64,000 bases of DNA from Alphaproteobacteria bacterium (GTDB lineage Bacteria; Pseudomonadota; Alphaproteobacteria; Rhodospirillales; Casp-alpha2), in NCBI GenBank assembly GCA_014382345.1, contig JACNJX010000108.1, forward strand, positions 19,627 to 83,626, in the 5' to 3' direction. Positions 7,145-13,931 of this stretch are shown here, piece by piece. The stretch's first letter is position 1, and every line of letters starts with the position of its first letter. The notes beneath the pieces were generated by a model. That model ran no database searches. It was not told the origin of the DNA and was given only the letters and a program-made list of their open reading frames with translations. The translations under genes and the position numbers were made by a program.

Positions 7145-9568
7145 TTAAAAACCGTGCACCTTCCAGACGTGGCTGACGGATATATCCACATGTTCCGTAA
7201 CCGTGTCATCGACCTCCTGGCCAGCCCACTTATTGAATTTTTTAGGACTGGTTTTCTCGGCAAGGAAGGGAAAGAGCGATATACCCCCAAATGAAATTGG
7301 GTGGCTAGGGTCATTCCAATGAACAATGGCGCTGATACCGGTGGTGACCTTGAACTTTCCTCTTCTTTTCTTTCCTACAAAATCACCGTCATTTTCGTTG
7401 TACACCCATTGAAAGGATATAAACGAGGTTTCATCCCAGATGCGGGGTTTTTTGGGGATTAGTTTCAAGAACGGAGACACATTCAGCCTGGTTGTCGGGT
7501 CCGTTGTTTTGGTCACCTTGAGCCCGGTATACAGCTTATGGCTTTTTCCAGAGAAATCCCATCCATAGGCAAAGACAGGCCCGATAGCGCCGCCTTGGGT
7601 CTGCCCCTCAACGGAAAGCCCCACCATCAAGCCGGCAGGATCAAAAATTGAGGATTCCGCGGCATGGGCTTCATTGATGAACAGGGATTTGGCATATTTG
7701 GTCCATATGTCGGGATCGGCCTGGGCCGATTTAATTTCCGACAGGCCGGAACCAAGCAGTGCGGTTATTTTCCTCTCGCGATCATTACCGGTCATCGTGC
7801 AGAAAGCGTCGCTGGTCAGCAATGCCTCCATTTTGCCCTTGTTTCTCTTCAAGGACTTGTCGATCTTCTCAAGGCTTTTGCCGATCTTTTTCATGGCGGC
7901 CTGGGCTTCGGGAAGAAGTTTATGGATACTTTTGTTGACCATTTCCCTAGCCTTGTGCGTCAGCTTGTTCGTTTCTTTTTCGGCAGTTTCCAGGGCTTTG
8001 TTCAGCCCGGGCACCGATTTTTTAAGCGTATCCAGCCCTTTTTGCGCCACCTTCATGGCTTCCTTTTCAACCGTTGAAAGCCCTTTTTCTGCCTTGATGG
8101 CGTAGCGAAGCGTGCGCACCCCCGTCAGGCACGCCGCCAATGCCGTGTCGATGCATTTATTGGCGATAAAGTCCTCGGCCAGGCCCTTGTCGCACGACGG
8201 AACCCTTTCAACAATCAGGCACGGGCGCTGGCCCCGTTTGCCGCACGCGCCCTTCTTGTAGCAGGTGTAGCCGGAAACCGGGTTGCCGACGGCAACGTTG
8301 CCGGACGCGCATTGGTTCTTGGCCAGGCAGGCCTTGGGCTCATTGACGGCGGCGATGACCGTCCTGTTGTATCCGCTCGGACACGACCAGCATTCGCCCT
8401 TGCCGATGTCGAGAAAACTGCCTTTCGGGCACGGCAGGCCGCCCTTGTAGGCGGCGCTCGCCATTTGGCTGCCGATACTTTTGACGCAGGCCTTTTTCGA
8501 TGCGACGTGATAGGCCGTGCGGTTGTAGTCCTTGGGGCAGGTCCAGCAGGCACCGCCTTTATAGACGTCCCAGAACTGGCCCTTGCTGCAGTCCCAGGGG
8601 AACGTCGCGCTTTTTTTCCGCGAAGCCCTTCTCAGCGATTCTCTGGCGGCCCGCTGACAGGCCTTGTCGGACTTCACCGACCAGAGGAGAGTGCGGTTGT
8701 AGTTGGACGGACACCGGTAACAAGACCCGCCGTCGATCGGGTCCCAGAACGACCCGCCCGGACATCTACCCCTGGCCCTGTCGATATATTCAGCCTTTGC
8801 GAAGCCGCAGGCTTTATAGTTCTCACCGCCGCACTTCGGCCCCTTCTTTCGGGCGATGGGTTTGTAGGCCTTCCTTTCGGTAAAGCGCCATTCGGCCTCT
8901 ATGTCCTTCGGGTATCCCGTTTCCGCATGGTCTTTCTTGTTGTTGTAGCGGATATATTGTTGCTGGTTGAACAGATAGGACTTTTTGCCGTCCCACTTCA
9001 GCGCCGCATCGACGCCGTCCGCCCACACGCCTTTCCAGGACTGGGGGATTTTCTTGGTATAATCCGTTTGGTCTTTTTTGTAGTCGTAGCGTTTGACATC
9101 ACCGCCCTTGAAGAAATAAACCTTTTTGCTGCGGGGCCAGACGACGACCGCGTCGATATCCCGGTCCCAAAGCCCATTCCAGTTGCCCTTGATTTTCTTC
9201 GGGTACCCCTTATCGACCTTGTCCTTGACCATGTTGTAGCGCAGGTATTCATCGCCCTTAAAGAAATAAACCTTCTCGTCGGTCCATTTAAAAACGGCAT
9301 CGATGTCCTTGTGGAAGTTCTCCGGCATGCCATGCCAATAGTCCTTGATTTTAGCAGGATATCCAGAATCGGGCGTTTTGCTGCTGTGGCCGTAGCGGTA
9401 ATACCACTCGCTATAAAAGAAATAATTCTTGTTGCCGTGGGTAAACGCGGCATCGACCGTTGTCATATCCGGCGCATCGGGATCCGCAGCAGCGGAAGCC
9501 TCATGCAACCCAAAAGCCGATAACACCAAAAAAAGAATAAGAAAAATACGACAGTTAAGCGTTTTCAT
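7145..9568 (-). CDS. Secreted hemopexin-repeat, cysteine-rich protein
   Basis: 807-residue exported protein. The ATG at 9568 has an AGGGGGGG ribosome site two bases before it in mRNA sense and starts a clear Sec signal (MKTLNCRIFLILFLVLSAFG ... ASAA). Residues 38-235 hold four hemopexin-like repeats, each with a DA start, a YFF strand and a closing RYN/RYD (for example IDAVFKW ... VYFFKGDEYLRYN). Residues 265-440 have three Cys-rich repeats of the form GSFWD ... CWTCPxxYNRT ... AC. A long Lys/Glu-rich helical region (about 480-600) and a beta-rich C-terminal domain follow. Hemopexin domains bind metals, heme or matrix in animals; function here is unknown. Confidence 0.85.
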   Translation of the reverse strand: MKTLNCRIFLILFLVLSAFGLHEASAAADPDAPDMTTVDAAFTHGNKNYFFYSEWYYRYGHSSKTPDSGYPAKIKDYWHGMPENFHKDIDAVFKWTDEKVYFFKGDEYLRYNMVKDKVDKGYPKKIKGNWNGLWDRDIDAVVVWPRSKKVYFFKGGDVKRYDYKKDQTDYTKKIPQSWKGVWADGVDAALKWDGKKSYLFNQQQYIRYNNKKDHAETGYPKDIEAEWRFTERKAYKPIARKKGPKCGGENYKACGFAKAEYIDRARGRCPGGSFWDPIDGGSCYRCPSNYNRTLLWSVKSDKACQRAARESLRRASRKKSATFPWDCSKGQFWDVYKGGACWTCPKDYNRTAYHVASKKACVKSIGSQMASAAYKGGLPCPKGSFLDIGKGECWSCPSGYNRTVIAAVNEPKACLAKNQCASGNVAVGNPVSGYTCYKKGACGKRGQRPCLIVERVPSCDKGLAEDFIANKCIDTALAACLTGVRTLRYAIKAEKGLSTVEKEAMKVAQKGLDTLKKSVPGLNKALETAEKETNKLTHKAREMVNKSIHKLLPEAQAAMKKIGKSLEKIDKSLKRNKGKMEALLTSDAFCTMTGNDRERKITALLGSGLSEIKSAQADPDIWTKYAKSLFINEAHAAESSIFDPAGLMVGLSVEGQTQGGAIGPVFAYGWDFSGKSHKLYTGLKVTKTTDPTTRLNVSPFLKLIPKKPRIWDETSFISFQWVYNENDGDFVGKKRRGKFKVTTGISAIVHWNDPSHPISFGGISLFPFLAEKTSPKKFNKWAGQEVDDTVTEHVDISVSHVWKVHGF

Positions 9569-9782
9569 TGCCCCCCCTAATTGCATCCCTTGCCTGGGTG
9601 ATAAGAAGTTTTCCAGACTACGGACAGCTAACGCGTGCATCTGAATTTAATTGAAGCAGATATCTATCGAAGAATCAAAAACCGTCATCCCGGCATATAT
9701 GCCAAAAGGCTATGCGCAGCCGTAACGATTAGCTTTCGTCAAGGGAGGGGATGGCTTCGGCTTGGGATTTCTTGCATGGCCC
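9569..9782. other. Upstream region of the hemopexin-repeat gene
   Basis: About 210 bases between the start of the hemopexin-repeat gene and repeat copy 3. It is AT-rich at 9640-9690 and presumably holds the promoter of that gene, but no convincing hexamer pair was found. No ORF with support. Confidence 0.4.
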
Positions 9783-9858
9783 ATGTCCGCTTCTGGCTAT
9801 TAGGAGATATTTAGCTACGCCCTGATTTGCTTCCCCTTTGCCCCTCAAAGCGGACATT
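9783..9858 (+). repeat. MSALPPKADI-type intergenic repeat, copy 3 (degenerate)
   Basis: Blocks A and B are recognisable (ATGTCCGCTTCTGGCTATTA at the start, CAAAGCGGACATT at the end) but the inner arms have decayed: block A reads TAGGAGATA where AGCGGACA is expected. Lies between the hemopexin gene start and the end of gph. Confidence 0.8.
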
Positions 9859-9918
9859 ACTCCCGCTGAGCTACGCGCCCGGGTAAGGTGGCCACGTAAA
9901 GAGGCCCGGCCGGTTCTG

Positions 9919-10596
9919 TCAAGGAAGCTGCTCGAAGGCCGCCGGAAGGTCGTCGAAATGGTCGATGATCAGGTCGGCGCCCAGGTTTTCCGCGGGCCCC
10001 TTGGTATAGCCGAAGCGCGCCACGATGACCGGGATTCCCGTGCCGCGCGCCGCGTTCACGTCGTTGGCGTTGTCACCCACCATCACCGCCTCGCCTTGGC
10101 CCGCGCCCAGGTTGTCGAGCGCCGCCTGCAGGTGGCGGGGGTCCGGCTTTTTGACGCCGGGAATGGTGTCGCCGCCGATGACCACGTCGAGGTGGATATC
10201 GAGGCCGAGCGCACCCAGGATCTCCATGGTCGCGTCATAGGGCTTGTTGGTGCAGACGGCGAGGTCGTATCCGGCCTCTTTCAGCCGCGCCAGCACCTCG
10301 ACCCCGCCCGGGAACGGGCGGGTCAGGTCGGCGGCGTGGTCCGCGTAGAAATTGAGGAAGCGCTTCACCGCGTTGTCATATGTGGTCGCGTCGGGCATGC
10401 CGCCGGTGGCCTCAAAGGCACGTTCCACCAGTTTTGGCACCCCGTCGCCGATCATGTTGGTGACGGCGGGCAGGTCGATCTGGCCGCGGCCTTCCTCGGC
10501 CATGATGCGGTTGGCGGCGACGTGGAGGTCCGGCGCGCTGTCGACCAGGGTGCCGTCGAGATCGAACAGGACGGCCTTAATGTTTGAAGAAGGCAT
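9919..10596 (-). CDS. gph: Phosphoglycolate phosphatase-type HAD hydrolase
   Basis: 225-residue HAD-family phosphatase, most like Gph, which hydrolyses 2-phosphoglycolate arising from oxygenation or DNA repair. The ATG at 10596 gives MPSSNIKAVLFDLDGTLVD with catalytic aspartates D12 and D14; motif II is VCTNKP, motif III KKPDP and motif IV VGDNANDV. A longer frame to 10698 is rejected because the extra N-terminus is unlike the family. In related genomes gph lies divergent to glmU; here only the first codons of glmU survive on the other side of the shared upstream region. Confidence 0.88.
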   Translation of the reverse strand: MPSSNIKAVLFDLDGTLVDSAPDLHVAANRIMAEEGRGQIDLPAVTNMIGDGVPKLVERAFEATGGMPDATTYDNAVKRFLNFYADHAADLTRPFPGGVEVLARLKEAGYDLAVCTNKPYDATMEILGALGLDIHLDVVIGGDTIPGVKKPDPRHLQAALDNLGAGQGEAVMVGDNANDVNAARGTGIPVIVARFGYTKGPAENLGADLIIDHFDDLPAAFEQLP

Positions 10597-10749
10597 TTTG
10601 TGACACCATTTTTCGTAAGAATCGGTAACAATCTTTGACTTGGCGCCCTTCGGTGCCCTGTAGCATCGTCCGGCCCGGAACGAGCCCGAATTCCACATTC
10701 AATTTCAGTCCCTTATGTATCGAACCCCAGCCCCGGACCCAAGAAAAAA

Positions 10750-10827
10750 ATGAGCGAAAAACCTTCCGTTCTCCCTAAAATCGCCACGGTCGTTCTGGCC
10801 GCTGGGCTTGGCATGCAGTTGCGATGA
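10750..10827 (+). pseudogene. glmU: 5' remnant of glmU (N-acetylglucosamine-1-P uridyltransferase)
   Basis: A 25-codon frame, MSEKPSVLPKIATVVLAAGL followed by GMQLR and TGA. It matches the expected start of GlmU, where the nucleotide-binding loop reads VVLAAGLGTRMKS; here T-R-M has become M-Q-L, each explicable by one base change in GC-rich codons, and a stop follows. Nothing of the remaining ~430 codons is visible; repeat copy 4 begins 24 bases later. The position divergent to gph is the usual place for glmU in related bacteria. Because GlmU is essential, an intact copy should exist elsewhere. Short length leaves some doubt. Confidence 0.6.
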
Positions 10828-10850
10828 ACCTGCGACCCCTGCCGTGTGAA

Positions 10851-10905
10851 GGTCCGCTTTGCCCCCGGACCGCAGGGGCCGCTTCAGCGGCCAAAGCGGA
10901 CATTC
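10851..10905 (+). repeat. MSALPPKADI-type intergenic repeat, copy 4 (block B only)
   Basis: Only block B is present: GGTCCGCTTTGCCCCCGG ... CAAAGCGGACATTCC, with its loop enlarged by an extra inverted repeat (GGGGCCGCTT and AGCGGCC). It lies just after the glmU remnant. The rest of the gap to 11052 shows nothing else except a purine-rich ribosome site for the next gene. Confidence 0.75.
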
Positions 10906-11052
10906 CATAGGAAACTGATTCCCCCCCTTGCGCCAGGATGCCGACGGAGAAACTGCAATTAGGCCGAAGAGCAATTTAAAAAACAGACTTCTAATCGGGG
11001 TTTAGATGTAAGTTGGAATGCTTTTATTTTTTAACCGGGGGAAGGGAAAGCC

Positions 11053-11787
11053 ATGCCCGTTGTCAACGAGGAAAGTGGTACGACCATAGACGAAATCGCT
11101 GATGGTATTCACCGCATTAGCACACCAATCCCTCCAAGCGATGACTTGCCACCTGGGTTCACTTTTAATCAATATTTGATTGCCGGTGAAACCCCCCTTC
11201 TTTATCACACCGGCCTTCGGCAGATGTTTCCCCTCGTTTCCCAGGCGATTGCTACGGTTCTGCCGGTCGAAAAATTGCGTTATGTCGCTTTTTCCCATGT
11301 CGAAGCCGATGAATGCGGTGCACTGAATAATTTTTTGGAAGCGGCCCCAAATGCCGAGCCATTATGCGGTGAAATCGCGGCTATGGTCTCAATCGGGGAC
11401 ATGGCTGACCGGCCTCCGTGTGTGATGACCGACGGCGAAACCATAAATCTCGGGCAGCACAAAGTTACGTGGGTTGCGACTCCGCACCTGCCGCATGCCT
11501 GGGAATGCGGGCATCTGTATGAAAGCGAGACCCGCACACTTTTTTGCGGTGACCTTTTTACCCAATTCGGCTCCGAGCATCCCGCGGTCACTGACGGCGA
11601 TATCCTGGAAACGAGTGAACAGGCGCGGGCGGCCTTGGATTATTATTCACATACGGCCAATTGCGAGGCCCTAATCGAAAAACTTGCCGCTTTTGAACCG
11701 GAGAACCTGGCCTGCATGCATGGCGCTGCCTGGCGTGGCGATGGGGCGGCATTATTGCGTGCTTTGGGACAGCGCCTGACGTCATAG
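11053..11787 (+). CDS. ODP/flavodiiron-like metallo-beta-lactamase-fold protein
   Basis: 244-residue protein with the metallo-beta-lactamase fold of the oxygen-binding diiron (ODP) and flavodiiron group, without a flavodoxin domain. Metal ligands are visible: SHVEADECG (H82, E84, D86), the TPHLPHAWECG motif, the aspartate in FCGDLF and the histidine in CMHGAAW. Classical flavodiiron enzymes have H-x-E-x-D-H; here the last position is Glu followed by Cys. Such domains bind O2 or reduce NO/O2 or serve as sensors. The ATG at 11053 has GGGGGAAGGGAAAG upstream. Wobble positions are less GC-rich than in the right half of the window. A monocistronic unit. Confidence 0.8.
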   Translation: MPVVNEESGTTIDEIADGIHRISTPIPPSDDLPPGFTFNQYLIAGETPLLYHTGLRQMFPLVSQAIATVLPVEKLRYVAFSHVEADECGALNNFLEAAPNAEPLCGEIAAMVSIGDMADRPPCVMTDGETINLGQHKVTWVATPHLPHAWECGHLYESETRTLFCGDLFTQFGSEHPAVTDGDILETSEQARAALDYYSHTANCEALIEKLAAFEPENLACMHGAAWRGDGAALLRALGQRLTS

Positions 11788-11816
11788 CACGTAAACCGTT
11801 AAAACCGAGCGCCGCA

Positions 11817-11846
11817 CGTCCGCTCCTGGCTATTGGCGGACTCCTG
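11817..11846 (+). repeat. MSALPPKADI-type intergenic repeat, copy 5 (block A only)
   Basis: CGTCCGCTCCTGGCTATTGG followed by CGGACT is block A. A trailing piece resembling the repeat end (AACGGACATTGG, 12006-12017) lies 160 bases on, so the copy may have been split by about 160 bases of unrelated AT-rich sequence. That trailing piece overlaps the TTG start of the next gene. Confidence 0.65.
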
Positions 11847-12014
11847 CTCGCACCAAAATCGGGAGAAGCTTACTTCTAGGCTGAAAGACGAAGGTGTGTG
11901 TGTTTTGGCCACTGGGACCTTGTTGTCCCACCCCTGAAAATTCGTCATGGTTTCAAAATTATAATATAAGCCATATACGGTTCCCAAGCGTCAGGCGGTT
12001 CAAAGGAACGGACA

Positions 12015-13196
12015 TTGGCTGATCAACGAATGACATTTGAACAGGCGCTCCAAGCGGCGCTTGGGCTCATTCAGGAAAAGCGATATTCCGAAGCGCTTAC
12101 GTACGTGAACGGTGTCCTCGCCGTTAACCCTGGCCATCCGGACAGCTTGTGTCTCCGGGGAATCATCGACCTTTGCGAAAATCGCCTTAACGCCGCGGCC
12201 AACTGTTTTCGGCGGGTTCTCGATCTTGTTCCCGATCACGAATCAGCACAACGTCATCTCAACCAGATCGATCAGAGGATGAAGGAGGTTCGTTCCAGTC
12301 CGTACCTGATGGATTTCGTCCATAACCAAGCGGTGTATATGGACTATCCCCGAAATATCGGCATTGAAACCGTTGGCCGATGCAATGCGGATTGCACATT
12401 CTGCCCCCACGAAAGCCTGGACCGGAAGTTCACCGAGATGGACGATGACCTATTCGAAAAAATTATCAGAGATCTGGAGGAAATACCGCCCACTATTCCG
12501 ATCAATATTTTTCCCAATCTGGTCAATGAACCGTTCATGGACCGCAAGATTTTTCCGCGGCTCAAGAAAATCAATGAACGTCTGCCACAAGCGGCGCTCA
12601 CAATTTTCACGAACTTCAACGTCGTGCACCGGAATTTTTTTGAGGACCTGGCTCAGATTAAAAACATTCAGTTGTTTAATGTTTCCTTCAACGCGGCGAA
12701 CAAGGAAGAATATGAATCGGCGATGAAAATCGATTTCGCGAGAACCGTCAAGAACCTGAAAACCCTGATGGAGAAAAATCGCAAAGAGAAATTCTTTGCG
12801 AGTCCGGTTCTTCTCTCACGGGTTTCCAGCCCGTCCGATCTTTCCGCCGACGGTCGTTATGCAGATGAATGCGCCCGGCTTTTCGATACATTTACCGCAG
12901 GGGAAGATTTTCTGGCGCAGGTCAAAAGCCGGACGAATTGGCTCGGCAGCCTGGGCGGCGATCAAAGCAACCTTCCGAACGAACTGCCATGCAATGCATG
13001 GTTCGATATTAATATTTTCTGTGATGGCACCGTTCCCCATTGTTGCATGGACGCCACGGGCAAATATTCCATCGGCGATGTCAAAACATCATCGGTGCTG
13101 GAGATTTATAACGACGACAAGTTTCGATTCATGCGCGAAAGGCTGACGATCCGGGAAGGCGTGCACCCCTGCAATACGTGCTCGCTTCTTCAATAA
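12015..13196 (+). CDS. TPR / radical SAM / SPASM protein
   Basis: 393-residue enzyme. Residues 1-90 are two or three TPR-like helices (ALTYVNGVLAVNPGHPDS). The radical SAM cluster motif is C123-x3-C127-x2-C130 (GRCNADCTFCPH). The C-terminus has a SPASM/Twitch-type cysteine set (CNAWF, FCDGTVPHCC, CNTC), which holds further iron-sulfur clusters in peptide- and sugar-modifying enzymes. The TTG at 12015 has AAAGGAA in front; ATG at 12030 is the alternative. No short precursor peptide is evident beside it. Enzymes with this layout often act on carbohydrates, peptides or lipids of the cell surface; the substrate is unknown. Confidence 0.85.
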   Translation: MADQRMTFEQALQAALGLIQEKRYSEALTYVNGVLAVNPGHPDSLCLRGIIDLCENRLNAAANCFRRVLDLVPDHESAQRHLNQIDQRMKEVRSSPYLMDFVHNQAVYMDYPRNIGIETVGRCNADCTFCPHESLDRKFTEMDDDLFEKIIRDLEEIPPTIPINIFPNLVNEPFMDRKIFPRLKKINERLPQAALTIFTNFNVVHRNFFEDLAQIKNIQLFNVSFNAANKEEYESAMKIDFARTVKNLKTLMEKNRKEKFFASPVLLSRVSSPSDLSADGRYADECARLFDTFTAGEDFLAQVKSRTNWLGSLGGDQSNLPNELPCNAWFDINIFCDGTVPHCCMDATGKYSIGDVKTSSVLEIYNDDKFRFMRERLTIREGVHPCNTCSLLQ

Positions 13197-13256
13197 ACGG
13201 TCGGGGATTTTCCGGCACATATTGGCGAAATTGGCATCCCCCGGGGATCCGTCCAT

Positions 13257-13295
13257 ATGTCCGCTTGTGGCTATTAGCGGAAATTTCAGTTGCCT
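13257..13295 (+). repeat. MSALPPKADI-type intergenic repeat, copy 6 (block A only)
   Basis: ATGTCCGCTTGTGGCTATTA followed by GCGGAAAT, block A with one decayed arm. It lies between the radical SAM gene and the HIT gene. Confidence 0.7.
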
Positions 13296-13370
13296 CGCTT
13301 ACGGAGACGCTAAACAATTCGTTATCCCCGCCCTGCAGTGTGACGCTGTCGCCGGTCGCGTCTGTTAAGA

Positions 13371-13379
13371 TGCTATACT
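13371..13379 (+). promoter_or_regulatory. Extended -10 promoter element before the HIT gene
   Basis: TGCTATACT is an extended -10 (TGn plus TATACT) 34 bases before the ATG of the HIT gene. No good -35 hexamer stands 17 bases upstream, which fits an extended -10 promoter. Confidence 0.4.
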
Positions 13380-13413
13380 TTACTCTTGGGAAGCGCCAAT
13401 AGGGGATTGTGCG

Positions 13414-13830
13414 ATGATTAAATTTAGCCTCCACCCTCAACTGGCCGAGAGCACGCTGGACCTCGGCCCCTTGCCGCTATCCGAAGCCCGCATCAATAAC
13501 GACAGCCGGTTCCCATGGATCATCTTGATTCCCCGAGGTAAAGGCCTTGTGGGTCTCCATGATTTGGGAACCGGCGACCTGCAAGTCATGATGTTGGAAA
13601 TTAGGGATATGTCGCGCTTGCTCGTAGAGGCGTATTCGCCTGACAGGATCAACGTCGGGGCGTTGGGAAATATTGTGCCGCAGTTGCATGTGCATGTGAT
13701 CGCCCGCTTCGAAACGGACCCGGTCTGGCCTAACCCGGTATGGGGTGCCGGCAGTCCCGTGCCTTATGACGAGGAAAGCCCGGAACTTGGAAAAATTCGG
13801 GATGCCTTTAAAAATTATACATCTGTCTAA
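13414..13830 (+). CDS. HIT-family nucleotide hydrolase/transferase
   Basis: 138-residue histidine-triad protein. The triad region reads VPQLHVHVIARF: Q90, H92, H94, so the first histidine of H-x-H-x-H is Gln, as in one proteobacterial HIT subgroup. H92 would be the nucleophile. HIT enzymes split Ap4A-type dinucleotides or nucleoside phosphoramidates. N-terminal strand-helix elements (FPWIILIPRGKGLVGLHDL) fit the fold. The ATG at 13414 lies 34 bases after an extended -10. It is convergent with the sensor kinase gene, with repeat copy 7 between them. Cytosolic; exact substrate unknown. Confidence 0.85.
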   Translation: MIKFSLHPQLAESTLDLGPLPLSEARINNDSRFPWIILIPRGKGLVGLHDLGTGDLQVMMLEIRDMSRLLVEAYSPDRINVGALGNIVPQLHVHVIARFETDPVWPNPVWGAGSPVPYDEESPELGKIRDAFKNYTSV

Positions 13831-13908
13831 TATCCGCTTATGGCTATTATCGGATCTTCAGCCACACCCTGAATTATGTTCGCTTTGCCCGCGAAAGCAG
13901 ACATTCCG
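13830..13908 (+). repeat. MSALPPKADI-type intergenic repeat, copy 7
   Basis: Blocks A and B are present: ATATCCGCTTATGGCTATTA then TCGGAT, and ATGTTCGCTTTGCCCGCG then AAAGCAGACATT. It begins on the last base of the HIT stop codon and runs towards the convergent sensor kinase gene, where its hairpins could act as a two-way terminator. Confidence 0.85.
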
Positions 13909-13931
13909 CAGATTACGGAAACAGGTTCAAA

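Noticed and set aside
10705..10974. Minus-strand 89-codon ORF over the glmU remnant and repeat 4
   Set aside because: It has no conserved text and runs opposite to the remnant; repeat DNA accounts for its openness.
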